The notes: a model not told the origin generated them from the sequence alone. Shown: positions 11,125-21,589, counted from the first letter of the stretch. The stretch is 64,000 bases of DNA from Achatina immaculata (GCA_009760885.1 CM019719.1:30792084-30856083), one strand, 5' to 3'. A program made the numbers and translations.

Positions 11125-11350
11125 ACATGGGTAAGTGCTTGCCTTGCCTGGTAAGTCCGGAAGAAAAAATGTCCTTGCTCATGTATAGACCAAGAGGTAG
11201 ACCTAGACAACGATGGCGAGACAACCTAGAAGAAGATATACGCGCTCTTAGAATCGACCAATTGGCAAGAAAAGATCAAGAACAGAGAGGAATGGAGACG
11301 TGTCTTGTCTTCAGCAGTGAGCCTTAACGGCTCAGAAAGAAGAAGAAGAT
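11125..11350 (+). pseudogene. LINE-D 3' end with GAA tail
   Basis: C-terminal fragment of another non-LTR family, reading YRPRGRPRQRWRDNLEEDIR, then EQRGMETCLVFSSEP and stop. The untranslated end has GAGCCTTAACGGCTC and AGAAGAAGAAG. The copy at 60440-60655 shares RPRGRP.QRWRDN and the GAGCCTCAATGGCTC hairpin before its own GAA tail. The small inverted motif GAGCC..GGCTC just before the tail may matter for recognition by the family's reverse transcriptase (inference). Confidence 0.8.
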
Positions 11351-11499
11351 GATGATGTTACAATACCCCATCTTTCGACTTTATCAATCGACTCCTAAGG
11401 AAGGACGAGATCTTACGCCTGGGAAATCAGATGAGTTGCATTGATGCCCAGAGAAAAAAAAAAGCAAGAAGCCATTATGCTTCCAGCAGCTTCAGAAGA

Positions 11500-12975
11500 A
11501 ACCAGGTGCAAAGGAAAGTGAGGACCACCGGACTATCAGACTCTCATGTCACATAACAATGGAATGTGTTGACCACCGGACTATCAGGCTCTCATGTCAC
11601 ATAACAATGGAATGTGTTGACCACCGGACTATCAGGCTCTCATGTCACATAACAATGGAATGTGTTGACCACCGGATTATCAGCCTCTCATGTCACACAA
11701 CAAAGCTACTTCTGAGAATCATTATGAGAAGAACAAGGAAAAAGATAAAAATGGAAACAGCAGATGAACAGTTTGGATTTGTTGAAGGAAAGGGAACATA
11801 CAATGCCATTTATGCTTTACGAATACTAACAGAAAGAGCTTTAAAAGTACAGAAAGATCTCTACTTATGCTTCATTGACTACACCAATGCATTCGACATG
11901 GTGAAACATAATAAAATTATTAAAATTCTTGAAGACATCAATATAGACGGCAAAGACCTGAGGATTGTAAAACATCTATACTGGCAGCAAGAAGCAGGAA
12001 TTCGAGTTGAAAATAGAACTGAAAAATATCAACCTATAAAACAAGGGGTGCGACAAAGAAGATAAGTACTATCTCCAGACCTTTTTTCTCTGTACAGCGA
12101 GAATATTCTAAGAACAATCATCACAGAACCAGGCATAAAAATTGAAAGATACAATATTAACAACCTTCGGTATGCTGACGACACAGTACTGATAGCTGAG
12201 AACCAATAAGACCTGCAAAATCTTTTGGATAAAGTCGCCAAAGAAAATGAACAGAAAGACCTTACTTTGAACATCAAAAAGACAGAGAAACAGAATCCAC
12301 CAACATGCCGTATAAAATTAAACTGAAATATTCTAAAGCAGGTGCAGAAATTCAAATACCTTGGAGAAGTAATAACTTCAGATGGGAAATGCAGAACAGA
12401 AATTAGGTACAGAATAGGCCAAGCAAAGACTGCATTTCAGAGAATGAGAAACATATTATCCAACACATTCTTATCAATGAATATTAGTCCTAAAATGCTA
12501 TACTGAATCTATCTTGCTATATGGAAGTGAATAATGGGCTAGAGGCAGGTCTGCACAAAAATCATTGGAAGCAGTAGAAAAGTGGTTTATTAGAAGAATG
12601 TTACGAATCCCCTGGACAGCAAAAATAACTAATGAAGAATGTATGAGAAGAGCTGGAGAGACAAAAAAAATCTCGTAAAAAAAAAATAAGAGAGAGACAA
12701 TGTACTTTCATAGGACATGCAATGAGAAGAGGGGACATTGAAAATATTATAACAAAAGGAAAAATAGAAAGAAGAAGATCAAGAGGGAGACTAAGAGAAA
12801 TGATACTGGACAGTCTGACGGGATGGTGTGAGAGGAGATCACCAACTGAGCTGATGGCCTGCATGAAGGATCGTGTACTCTGGAGAAGCATAATGGCCAA
12901 CGCCAGTCGGCACGGCACCTGATGATGATGATTATGATGATGATTATTATGATGATGATGATGATGATGAGCTTA
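11500..12975 (+). pseudogene. LINE-E reverse transcriptase, degenerate, with internal tandem expansion
   Basis: Close relative of the better copy at 48411-49900. Readable parts: EQFGFVEGKGTYNAIYALRI, CFIDYTNAFDMVK (motif A, K to N change), GVRQRR followed by a stop (motif B lost), RYADDTVLIAEN (motif C in another frame), KFKYLG, and the C-terminus ending in SRHGT and a stop. Frameshifts and stops break it near 12055, 12210 and 12480-12540. Codons for DHRTIRLSCHIT at the start are tandemly repeated (11519-11706). It ends in an ATG/ATT trinucleotide tail to about 12971. 5' truncated, no endonuclease, not functional. Confidence 0.92.
11519..11706 (+). repeat. 48-bp in-frame tandem repeat inside LINE-E
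   Basis: About four copies of a 48-bp unit containing GACCACCGGACTATCAGGCT and CTCATGTCACATAACAATGG. Each adds 16 codons (MECVDHRTIRLSCHIT). The intact relative at 48411-49900 has this segment once. Confidence 0.95.
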
Positions 12976-13600
12976 AGAACCCCTACCTCAGGGTTTTTTT
13001 TTTTCTACCGAAGATTACTCCTTCAGCCTTTGACCTCCCTCATCACACCCCCAACCTCATCCCCACCCCTCAAGTCACCCACAAAGCAACAAGTTCGAAA
13101 GTGACAAGTAATAATGTTTGCTTTGATATGACCAAAAAAAAACCCCATCTAATCTGCCTTGATACATTACAGATAAATGTGAGCATTAACTCAACGAGAT
13201 AAGCAGATAAACTGTGTTCACGTTCTCTCGTCGCTTTTCCTTTGATGCCAGGGTCATTTTAGGGGGTAGTAATAAAGAATGCAACTGCCCAAACTGTGCT
13301 GCATGTGCTGTCTTTGGTGCTTGCTCCCACAGGCAATCATTTTAGAAAGTCTAATTCAAAGTTCACTTTAAAATTTAAAAAAATTGAGGGTTAAAAAAAA
13401 ACAAAACATAAAGAATACTTGGAGATCAAAGCAGACAACAAAAAAAAAAACGTGGAGAAACGTGTGATCAAGATCAATGTTCTCTCTGAGGTATTCGATT
13501 AATGTGCAAAAAAAAAAAAGTAAAAAATTTGTTCTCCTCTAAACCAAAATCTGCCTCGCAACAAAAGGTTCATTTGAACAACGTGGGCATCTAATTATTG
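12976..13600. other. No recognisable gene
   Basis: Low-complexity, with several A runs and a C-rich patch near 13030-13085. Nothing else is seen. Confidence 0.45.
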
Positions 13601-13646
13601 TGTTAAGTAACTTTTATTTTATGCATGGGAAAGACATAACAGGTGA

Positions 13647-13725
13647 TCCGTCCGTCCGTCCGTCCGTCCATCCATCCATCCATCCATCCATCCATCCATC
13701 CATACGTACGTACATACATACATAG
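13647..13725. repeat. Tetranucleotide microsatellite
   Basis: GTCC repeats pass into CATC and then GTAC/CATA repeats, a compound microsatellite. Confidence 0.95.
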
Positions 13726-14390
13726 CGATAAGTGAAATGAAGACATGTAAAACTAATTCTAGCAATGAAGGCAGATAGAGGTGTATGGTTCAGTTTTAGA
13801 AAAAAAAAAGTGAGAAAAGTGGACAGAAACAAGACTGACATAAAGTAAGACGAGCATGTATAAATGAAAAAAAAATCCAGTATTTCAACGAAAGCCTTTT
13901 TCAAGAATGCCCTTCTTTCTTACAAGCAGAATACAAAGAAACAAAATAATGCTGTCTGTTTAATTTTTCATCTATTTTTCGCGTTTTTATCTGTTGTGTT
14001 GTTTTTGTATGTGGTCCTTGAAAAGAAAGGGTTTTACCGAACTATTGGATTGTTGTACGTTCTTCATTTATACCTGCTCATCTTATTTTCTGCCATTCTT
14101 ATTTCTGCCCACATTCTTCACTCTTTCTATCTTTTTGTAAAACTGAACCTAACACTTCCATCTACTTCATTATAATTATATATATATATATATATATATA
14201 CAGATATAAATAATGATTTTTAAAGAGCCATTTTCAAAGTAAACAAAAGAAAAACTTTAATAGTTGCACACAAGGAGAAGAAAATCATTCATTTCATTTA
14301 TCAGAACATGATTTATTTTCATTTTCATAAATTTTACAAAAGCAATGGAGACACTTACATAACAACAGAACACTAGTAATCGATCGAAAT
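13726..14390. other. No recognisable gene
   Basis: AT-rich sequence with a TA microsatellite at 14177-14202. A 103-aa open frame (13864-14175) is a Phe/Leu-rich translation of T-rich DNA without a recognisable domain. Confidence 0.4.
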
Positions 14391-14394
14391 ATTG

Positions 14395-14550
14395 TCAGCA
14401 GCAATCGAGATACCCAAAAAGTAATCCAAAAGAACTTAAGAACAATCGAAAAACTCATAAAGCTATCGAAAACTTAACGAAGCAATCAAAATACTCAAAA
14501 TACAACAGAATATTTAAAAAGCATCTAAGAACTCAAAAATAAATCGAAAA
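14395..14550. repeat. Degenerate about 21-bp tandem repeat, left part
   Basis: Units built on AGCAATCGAAAAACTCATAA. The array resumes at 14893-15065 on the far side of a LINE-A fragment. Confidence 0.7.
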
Positions 14551-14552
14551 AT

Positions 14553-14897
14553 TCATAGTCAGTCAGTCATTTCCATGCCCTTTGCGGAACTTTGCCTCAC
14601 TAACAGCTCTCATGTAGGCCTCTCGTTTGGAACCAAGATGCCCTGCTGCTGATGCACACATTTGCAGATCATCAACGATGTCTTGCAACCATCTTCGTTT
14701 TGGTCATCCTCTCTTTCTTTTTCCCATTATGTATCCTTCCAAGACGGTCTTCTCTAGATTACCACGACGTTTAATGTGTTCATATTATTTAAATTTTCTT
14801 TGTTTAATCCTCTTTACTAGCCAGACTTCTTCAATATTAAGTTCTTGTAGTATGGATAAATTTGTTTCTTTTTGTGTCCATGATATTTGAAGAATAT
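14553..14897 (-). pseudogene. LINE-A 3' end, inserted in a tandem array
   Basis: Fourth LINE-A copy, 5' truncated. The minus strand carries decayed versions of SWTQKE-, ILQELNIEEVWLVKRI- and GKRKRE-; a shadow frame on the plus strand is open by chance. The 3' tail is TGAC repeats (GTCAGTCAGTCA on the plus strand), against TGAA repeats in its relatives. Similar AATCGAAAA units lie on both sides. Confidence 0.8.
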
Positions 14898-15065
14898 ACA
14901 GCAATCGGAATTTTCACAAAGCAATCTAGAGACTTACAAAGCAAAATAGAGACTTACAGACCAATCTTGAGATTTACAAAGCAAAACAGAGACTTAAAAA
15001 GCAATCTAGAGACTTACAAAGCAAAATAGAGATTTACAAAGCATCCGAAAAACTTAAAAATAGAA
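14893..15065. repeat. Degenerate about 21-bp tandem repeat, right part
   Basis: Units of AGCAATCTAGAGACTTACAA and AGCAAAATAGAGACTTACAA. Confidence 0.8.
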
Positions 15066-15094
15066 GAAAACAATATCTGAAAAGAAAATGTCTT

Positions 15095-15122
15095 CTTCTT
15101 CTTCTTCGTTCGCACTGTCTGT
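15095..15122 (-). other. 3' end and GAA tail of the LINE at 15123-18974
   Basis: On the minus strand, after the stop codon: ACAGACAGT, then GCGAACGAAGAAGAAGAAG. The last 19 bases also end the SINE-2 copies (see 26700, 62773). Confidence 0.8.
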
Positions 15123-18100
15123 CTATATCTGCAGTCCTGTCTCTTGGATAAATTTCACTGTTTTTTGTAATTCATGTATGGAACCATAGAGCTTATCTTC
15201 TTTAGTGGTTTCACTGGGCCAGTAATTATTTCTCAGTGACTCGTAGTTGATGCAGTTCTGGAGGATATGTTCCACAGTTTGGGGCACCTGGGCACATGTA
15301 CACAGATTAGTAGTACCAACCTTAAACTTTGTATACATATGACTTCGGAGTCGGCTGTGTCCTGTTCGGAGACGGAAGATGGTGACTTGTTCCTTTCTGT
15401 TTAGCATGTGATAGTCATCATGTGGTGGTGTTTGTGGCTTCCTGTAGGTTTTTATCATGCTTTTCTTCTGATTATAGGTGATTGGTATGTCTGGCTGCTC
15501 CATTTCAGTGCCCTCTTTGGCCAGTTGGTCAGCTTTCTCATTGCCTGGTATCCCACAGTGGGAGGGAATCCATTGCAAAGTGACTCCATGTTGTAAGCCA
15601 ATTTTTGACAAGGCATCCTTAAGGTCTGGTAGTTTGTTGCACTGAAGAGCCTCCAGTACTGATCTTGCATCTGTGAGAATTACTACAGGACATGTATCAA
15701 TTCTGGAGTCTGATAGTTTTTCAACTGCAGCAATAATTGCCCTAACTTCTGCATCAAAGTTGTTGCAGTATTTACCAGTGGGTATGGAAATCTTGTCAAT
15801 GGTGTTGTTTGGATATTCAATATATGCTCCTGCCCCTCCATTCTTTATGGCATTATGTGCAGATCCATCTGTATACACACGTATCCAGGTGTCACATGGA
15901 TATTTGTCATCTAGAACACTAAGTGTGGCTGTTGATCTTACAAGACTGCTCTGCATCTCACCATTCTGCACACCTTTCACTTCAGTCTGAATAGATATTT
16001 GTGTATAATCTGCTTCTTTCCATGGTGTATGCTCTGGTACAGATGATAATGGAGCGACTACAGCTGGAAGGTCAGGTATCAGCTTACGCATACGCTTGGC
16101 CTGATGAATGAAGCTGCTTCTTTTAAGCCGTCCTAATGCCAAGTTATTGAATCTCTCCTTCAGGGGATGGCTTACAGAGCTAAGGAATTTTTCTCCCATG
16201 GTCATGACCTTTGTGTCTCTACGTTCCTTTAGTGCTTGAACACCAACTATTTTCTGCATTTCTACTATTGGTGTGGACCTCATGGCACCTGTGATAATCT
16301 GTAGTGACTGATTTTGAACCTTGTCTAGATTATGCAGCGTAGTGTTTGATGCTGTGCACCAAGATGTTGAGCCATATTCTAAATGTGGTAGAATACTTTG
16401 CTGATATACATTCTTGAGGATTCTTTCACTAGCTCCCCATGTGGTTCCACTCAATTTTCTTAATATGGCTAGTTTTCTTCTGGCTTTTGCTTCTGCACTG
16501 TTGATGTGTTGCTTCCAAGTCAGTTTTGAGTCAAGAGTCACTCCTAAGTAAGTGGGTTGGTTGTCCATCCTTAAGGGTATTTCATTTACAAAAATCTTAC
16601 CTGCTTTCTGTTTAGATGAGAGGGTGAATAGAGTGGTACTTGATTTCTCTGTGTTGGTACTTACACACCATTTGTTTGTCCATGATGTCCCGATGTCTGC
16701 TGCTCTTTGGAGTCTCTGTGTAGCAACTGTCGCATATTCATCTGTACACCACATGACCAGATCATCTGCATACAGTGCCGCTTTGATTCCATAGGGAAGT
16801 TCCTTGACCAGGTCATTAATGAATACAAGGAATAGTGTAGGCGAAAGGACTCCTCCTTGTGGTACACCGTGTCGCAGAAGTACTTTCTGGCTTTTGTGAC
16901 CATCCATCACTACTCTAGCTCTTCTATTGTGTAAATAGGACTTTATCCAGTTGTACAGTCTTCCATTCACATTGCAGTTTCTTAGTTTCCACAGCAGACC
17001 TTTTTTCCATACTTTATCAAAGGCTTTCTTCAGGTCTATCCACGCTGCTAGTACAAGGTTTTTCTCTTGGAATGCATCCTCAATCTCTTGAGAGAGATAG
17101 GTCACTTGATCTTCCGTACTGTAGTACTGCCTAAATCCTGCTTGTTGTGGAACGAGAAGGTTTTCACTTTCTAGGTACCATTTTAGCCTCAGGTCAATGA
17201 TGCGTTCCATCGTTTTGCATAGGCAGCTAGTGAGACTGATTGGCCTGTAGCTGGAGGCAGTATCACTGTTTTTCCCTGGTTTTAGCAGTGGTACCATGCT
17301 TGCTTCCTTCCAGATTTGAGGTAACTTACCTGTGCTCCAGCACATATTGAAAATATCCAACAGCTTTCCCATTGCTGCCATTCCCAGGTTCTTGATCATT
17401 TCATTGGACACTCCATCTGGTCCTGGTGATTTCCTTGGTTTCAGTTTACTAACTGCTAGGTCTAACTCACTGCGTGTGATTGGTGCATCCATGACCTCCA
17501 CTTTTCTGACTTGTTCCTCCTCTTTCTGTGGCTCGATGCGCACTGTACGCTCCTTCTCTGGATGGATATCAATGTTGCAGTCCTGTGCAAAAATGCGAGC
17601 AAAGTGATCTGCTACCTGCTTACCTGTAAGAGTTTTCCCATCCTTTATTAGTGTAACCTTTGTACTTCTTCCAGTACTCTCATCATTTAACTGTTTGATT
17701 AGTTTCCACAGTTTCCTTCCATCCTTTTCAAAGTTTAGGGACTCTGTTTTCTCTCTCCAACTTTCCCGTCTGGCTTGCAGCTTTGCTCTCTGAAATTTGG
17801 CCTTAGAATGTTGGTAATTATTGTGGTGTTCTTGGCATGGTCTATTTTCTGCTTGCTTTCGAGCTGCTTCCACGTCATCATGGAGTTTTCCCAGCTCACT
17901 AGACCAGTATGGTTTATAGTCCCTGCGAGCTCCTCTGGGAATGGTTTCATGAGCGGCCTGAAGGATACAAGCATTGAATTCCTTCACTATGCTGTTAATA
18001 TCCTTACCTTCTATGGACAGCTGTCCCACCAGGGTACCTGTACGATGTCTGTACATTGTCCAGTTTGCTTTTTTATAGTTCCATCTGGGGAGAGGGTTAC

Positions 18101-18974
18101 TGGTGTTAAGGAGTTCATTTTCTATTGTCAGGAAGACTGGTCGATGGTCGCTACCTCCAAGTTGTTTTCCAACTTCACGTGTAATGTTCCACTTCAGATC
18201 TGGAGAGTGGAATGCCAGATCTGGTGTTGATTTTGTATGCCATGCCCTTGAGTAAAATGTTGGGGCATCCATTGGCTGGTTGATCAGGAGAAGTCCATTA
18301 TCATCCTGCCAGCTCTCCACTTCCTCTCCTCTCTTGTCTATGTGGTCATAACCCCAGCTCTGGGAATGACTGTTAAAATCACCACAGACCATCAGTCTCT
18401 CTTTGTGTGGGATTGTTCCTAAAGCAAGTGGGCGGTCATTAGGACAGTAATAGTTAAGGAGGTGGAAATCTGTATTACTACTTTTTAGATGGATCATCTG
18501 GTATTCGGCTCCTTCCATGTACACTCCCACCTGACATGCGCTGATGTTATTCTTAACAAGTGTGAGTACTCCTCCTTTTCTTCTGTCCTGTCGGTCTGAT
18601 CTAAAGCACTGGTAGCCTCTGATTTTAAAGGCGGCATCTTTGGTTAGGTGTGTCTCCTGTATGCAGCATATACTTACCTGCTCTGCAAAAAGTATGTTCT
18701 CTAGTTCAACCTTTTTGCTATAGCCATCTCTAACACTGCTGACACCCTCAGCATTCCACTGCATTATTTTAAGTTCTTGCTTTTTGGCTATTTTTTTCTG
18801 TTGTATTTTTTGGCCAGTAGCTCTACTCTCATGTCTCCTGACTCCACAAGACGAACTGAGAGGACCTCCAGTAGCATTGGGTGGACCCTTTCGAGGCAGG
18901 GGGCCCGGCACTGCACCTGCCTGGTTAGTCTTCACAGGGCGAGCACCATGTTTGAAAACTGCAGATAGAGACAT
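15123..18974 (-). CDS. Uninterrupted LINE ORF2: endonuclease, reverse transcriptase, RNase H
   Basis: A 1283-codon reading frame encoding the enzyme that would nick a target and copy its own RNA into it. An APE-type endonuclease occupies about residues 69-285: QWNAEG (71-76), QETHL (106-110), GDFNSHS (198-204) and SDHRPV (275-280) are all present. The reverse transcriptase covers about 500-780: SPGPDG (516-521), motif A IDLKKAFD (646-653), motif B GVPQGGVLSP (703-712), motif C YADD (735-738). RNase H covers about 1030-1155: TDGSA (D1036), AEVRA (E1076), TDARS (D1102), SHCGIPGNEKAD (H1139, D1149). A C-terminal CxC..H..C cluster lies at about 1225-1241. The order with RNase H points to the I superfamily (I/Nimbus-like). 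No stop or missing catalytic residue was seen. After the stop, the 3' end reads ACAGACAGTGCGAACG and then GAA repeats (to about 15095). Start: first Met of the frame; the true start may be nearer residue 70. Confidence 0.95.
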   Translation of the reverse strand: MSLSAVFKHGARPVKTNQAGAVPGPLPRKGPPNATGGPLSSSCGVRRHESRATGQKIQQKKIAKKQELKIMQWNAEGVSSVRDGYSKKVELENILFAEQVSICCIQETHLTKDAAFKIRGYQCFRSDRQDRRKGGVLTLVKNNISACQVGVYMEGAEYQMIHLKSSNTDFHLLNYYCPNDRPLALGTIPHKERLMVCGDFNSHSQSWGYDHIDKRGEEVESWQDDNGLLLINQPMDAPTFYSRAWHTKSTPDLAFHSPDLKWNITREVGKQLGGSDHRPVFLTIENELLNTSNPLPRWNYKKANWTMYRHRTGTLVGQLSIEGKDINSIVKEFNACILQAAHETIPRGARRDYKPYWSSELGKLHDDVEAARKQAENRPCQEHHNNYQHSKAKFQRAKLQARRESWREKTESLNFEKDGRKLWKLIKQLNDESTGRSTKVTLIKDGKTLTGKQVADHFARIFAQDCNIDIHPEKERTVRIEPQKEEEQVRKVEVMDAPITRSELDLAVSKLKPRKSPGPDGVSNEMIKNLGMAAMGKLLDIFNMCWSTGKLPQIWKEASMVPLLKPGKNSDTASSYRPISLTSCLCKTMERIIDLRLKWYLESENLLVPQQAGFRQYYSTEDQVTYLSQEIEDAFQEKNLVLAAWIDLKKAFDKVWKKGLLWKLRNCNVNGRLYNWIKSYLHNRRARVVMDGHKSQKVLLRHGVPQGGVLSPTLFLVFINDLVKELPYGIKAALYADDLVMWCTDEYATVATQRLQRAADIGTSWTNKWCVSTNTEKSSTTLFTLSSKQKAGKIFVNEIPLRMDNQPTYLGVTLDSKLTWKQHINSAEAKARRKLAILRKLSGTTWGASERILKNVYQQSILPHLEYGSTSWCTASNTTLHNLDKVQNQSLQIITGAMRSTPIVEMQKIVGVQALKERRDTKVMTMGEKFLSSVSHPLKERFNNLALGRLKRSSFIHQAKRMRKLIPDLPAVVAPLSSVPEHTPWKEADYTQISIQTEVKGVQNGEMQSSLVRSTATLSVLDDKYPCDTWIRVYTDGSAHNAIKNGGAGAYIEYPNNTIDKISIPTGKYCNNFDAEVRAIIAAVEKLSDSRIDTCPVVILTDARSVLEALQCNKLPDLKDALSKIGLQHGVTLQWIPSHCGIPGNEKADQLAKEGTEMEQPDIPITYNQKKSMIKTYRKPQTPPHDDYHMLNRKEQVTIFRLRTGHSRLRSHMYTKFKVGTTNLCTCAQVPQTVEHILQNCINYESLRNNYWPSETTKEDKLYGSIHELQKTVKFIQETGLQI

Positions 18975-19400
18975 TTCATTAGCGATAATGCGTGTTACCC
19001 TGATTTTTGCGATGCGCCTTTTGGCTGGGTAACTCCGACTTCAGCACCTTTCCTTGCTAGGGCAGACTGTGGTCTTGCTCGGACTGCCATGAAGACAGTG
19101 TGGCTGGCCTGGCCAAAACTTTGTTTTCCAGCCCCTGGTGGCTGTACTTAAGCGCCTTCTCCATGTCAGATGGTTTGAGACAGTTCCACAAAGACACTCT
19201 GACTTTGAGATGAGGAATCTGATGAGTGCTTCAACGATATCCATTCCCCGCCACCCATAGTCTACTGGCTCTGTTTTGTTTACATCATTCTGATAGCCAT
19301 TGTTGTAAAGACCCATAGGCTTGTCACGTCCTGGATTCATTGGTTTCACACCAGACTTCCCTCATCCCCGCCAGAGATCTCCATGTCCCCATCCGTCCAC
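18975..19400 (-). other. Upstream part of the LINE; possible ORF1 remnant or leader
   Basis: The frame of ORF2 continues upstream for 22 codons to a single TGA (19041-19043), above which another 102 codons are open to a Met at 19349. The two open pieces are therefore in one frame, separated by one stop. The upstream peptide (for example RRLSTATRGW, KTKFWPGQPH) has no zinc knuckle and no domain I can name. It could be a short ORF1 tail, a leader, or chance. The true 5' end is not defined. Confidence 0.4.
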
Positions 19401-19780
19401 CAACCTGACATTACATTTTGCAAAAATAACAATTACAATTAGTGTTGATTGCTACAAGTTTCTGGGCTACAGAGGTAGGTCAGAGTTTTTAAGCAAACAG
19501 ATCTATGTTCCCTGTCTCATAAACACTATGTTAAGATATGTGTGCTCTTAACACAGTTGTTCCCAGGGGGAGGAAAATGTCAAATAAGGCTACAAAATTA
19601 ATTAGGTTCTACAGACGACTTCATCATCATCATCATGTGCCCTCTTCCCAGGGAAAGTTGACCACAATGGTCCTACAACTTCTGTACTTCGTTTTCACCA
19701 AAAGCATGTCTTCTCCACAGAGAGGACAGCATTTCTCATATAAAAAACATTTAGTTCTAGGCTAATATAAAACAGTGGTC
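19400..19780 (-). other. Spacer with a possible LINE 3' fragment (ATG tail)
   Basis: At 19619-19720 the minus strand ends in GAGGGCACATGATGATGATG, like the 3' ends of ATG-tailed LINEs such as LINE-E (CACGGCACATGATGATG). The upstream about 80 bp does not match other copies here. Nothing else is recognised. Confidence 0.35.
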
Positions 19781-19784
19781 TAGC

Positions 19785-20075
19785 TGGCTGAGTGGTTAGG
19801 CGCTCGGTGGTACCGAGTTCACGTTCCAGCAGTTTTTGTTTGTTTGTTTGTTTGTTTGTTTGTTTGTTTTTTGAACTGCCACACCAAAAAAAAAAAGGCC
19901 CCTGGGTTCACCCAGCCTCTAAAAATGGGTTCCAGAGAAATCTGGGAAGGTAAATGCGGCCAGGCGTGATACTGACCCACATCAGACTTTCTTGTGCCGA
20001 AGGTCTTGGAAATACGCGCCTAACACCGTACCCCCAGTATGCCTTAATGGCATGGACAGGATGATTTTACCTTTA
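19785..20075 (+). repeat. SINE-1, tRNA-headed copy
   Basis: The head has a tRNA-like A box (TGGCTGAGTGGTTAGGCGC) and a weak B box (GAGTTCACGTTCC). It is followed by an expanded TTTG microsatellite (19836-19869). The body holds the conserved core AAATGCGGCCAGGCGTGATA and TGACCCACATCA, and it ends at GATTTTACCTTTACTTA. It shares head, core and end with the minus-strand copies at 31262-31497 and 39187-39480. Transcribed by RNA polymerase III in active relatives; moved by an unidentified LINE. Confidence 0.8.
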
Positions 20076-20520
20076 CTTAATATTAAACAGAACTAGGTTA
20101 TACATAGAACATGAGACATTCGACCTGACACAAGCAAGGTGCACTGACTTAACCGGTCTTACTGAAACCGATAATTGTACCATTTATGCCAAGAAAATAA
20201 GATTCAATATATCTATACAACACGATGAAAGGTGCACAATGAATGTCCGATTCAGACACTTGACAAGTTGACAATAACATATTCAGAAGAACTTCTTATT
20301 TACGTGATTTATTCTGGGCCCCCTGGTAAGGTGGTTGATGAAGGGGGAAGGATGATGAGTTACGAGAGAATTTATGAGAGGCCACATTCCGTCAAGGTAA
20401 AAATTAATGAAAGAATTCGTTTAAAAAATGAAGATTTTTACACACGGAAGTAATACATTATTTTTTTTATTGCGCGCAATAACAGTAAATATTTATATCA
20501 CATTCTGTAAATTCCAAACT
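20076..20520. other. No recognisable gene
   Basis: AT-rich spacer with no feature seen. A TGTGTAC-rich short repeat follows at 20528-20583. Confidence 0.4.
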
Positions 20521-20721
20521 AAGTTTTGCGTACATGTGTGTACTGGTGTGTACATGTGTGTACTGGTGTGTACTGGTGTGTAGTATATAAAAATTTGTGT
20601 CCAAACAGTAGCACGTTTTTTTTAAAAGTAAAATTAGTATGTATTTATGTTACATGCGGTATGTCTGAAGTTGATAGAGCGTACACGTGTGTACTGGTAT
20701 GTAGTATTTAAAATTCTTCTT

Positions 20722-20800
20722 CTCTCTTCTGTAACCCTGTCATGCCTTAGAGGCACATAGGGATATGGTGTTAGTGGCCATATTTTCCTTACTTCTACTG
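20722..20800 (-). repeat. SINE-1 3' fragment
   Basis: Shares GTAACCCTGTCATGCCTTAG, AGGCACATAGGG and ATATTTTCCTT with the 3' body of the SINE at 31262-31497. Confidence 0.75.
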
Positions 20801-21134
20801 AAAACCAAATAATATGTTCGCTGCGGAATAAAATCAGTGAATACTTTGGTCGCATACTGCAGATTCCACATTGGTGGTACCTACACCTTTGCGTTAACAC
20901 AAGTGTGGTATTTAAAGGTGCGGTATGGCCTGTGAGGGTGGGGGGGGGGGGTTTGGGGTGGTGGGGGATGTTGACCATACTTTGGCATCCTTGTGTAGGT
21001 GTCAAAAGAAATATCATAAATTAGAAACATCTACTTCAGGCTCTGTTCAACCCTGGAAGAGACGGCAAACTTTCGTCAGGACGACGTGGCTGCAGACAGT
21101 AGCGTTACCAACCAGTGCTCGAACGCGGAAGAAG

Positions 21135-21313
21135 ATCGATTGATCTTTATTTTCAAAGGCTTAAGAACTGGACCCGCAGGCCCGACTGACACTCCGCCCT
21201 TTATCCTACAACTTTCACTCTGCCCAAGATATTCTACAAATACGCTGCTCATATAACAAACTTAACTGACACTGAAGCTGAGAGACAGAATAAAATACAA
21301 CATATTTACGACG
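21135..21313 (-). repeat. CR1-like LINE 3' UTR fragment, copy 1
   Basis: On the minus strand it ends CTTTGAAAATAAAGATCAATC. It matches 61712-61880 over its length and 62130-62250 over the last 100 bp (TCTGACA and GGGC..GCGTGCCCAATTCTTAA type text). The copy at 62117 is joined to coding sequence, which identifies the family. A GAA microsatellite follows at 21319-21333. Confidence 0.8.
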
Positions 21314-21589
21314 ACCAAGAAGAAGAAGAAGAGCATCATCCACGGATACTGACTCTCCATGCATCACTGTTCCTTGTTGAATTATGTACTCCTTCTCTGC
21401 GCATCCCTATACTCTTAACATTTTCTATACTCAATATATATATATATATATATATATGAATGTGTGTGTATGTTAGAGCACCACGCTGGAACGCCTGGAG
21501 TAATTTCAACCAAACTTGGCACACATATGGCTTACAATCTGGACAGTGCACCATGGGGGTTAGATCATCCCTTTGACACCCCTATGACC

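Noticed and set aside
17775..18230. 151-codon plus-strand frame
   Set aside because: Antisense shadow of the intact LINE ORF2.
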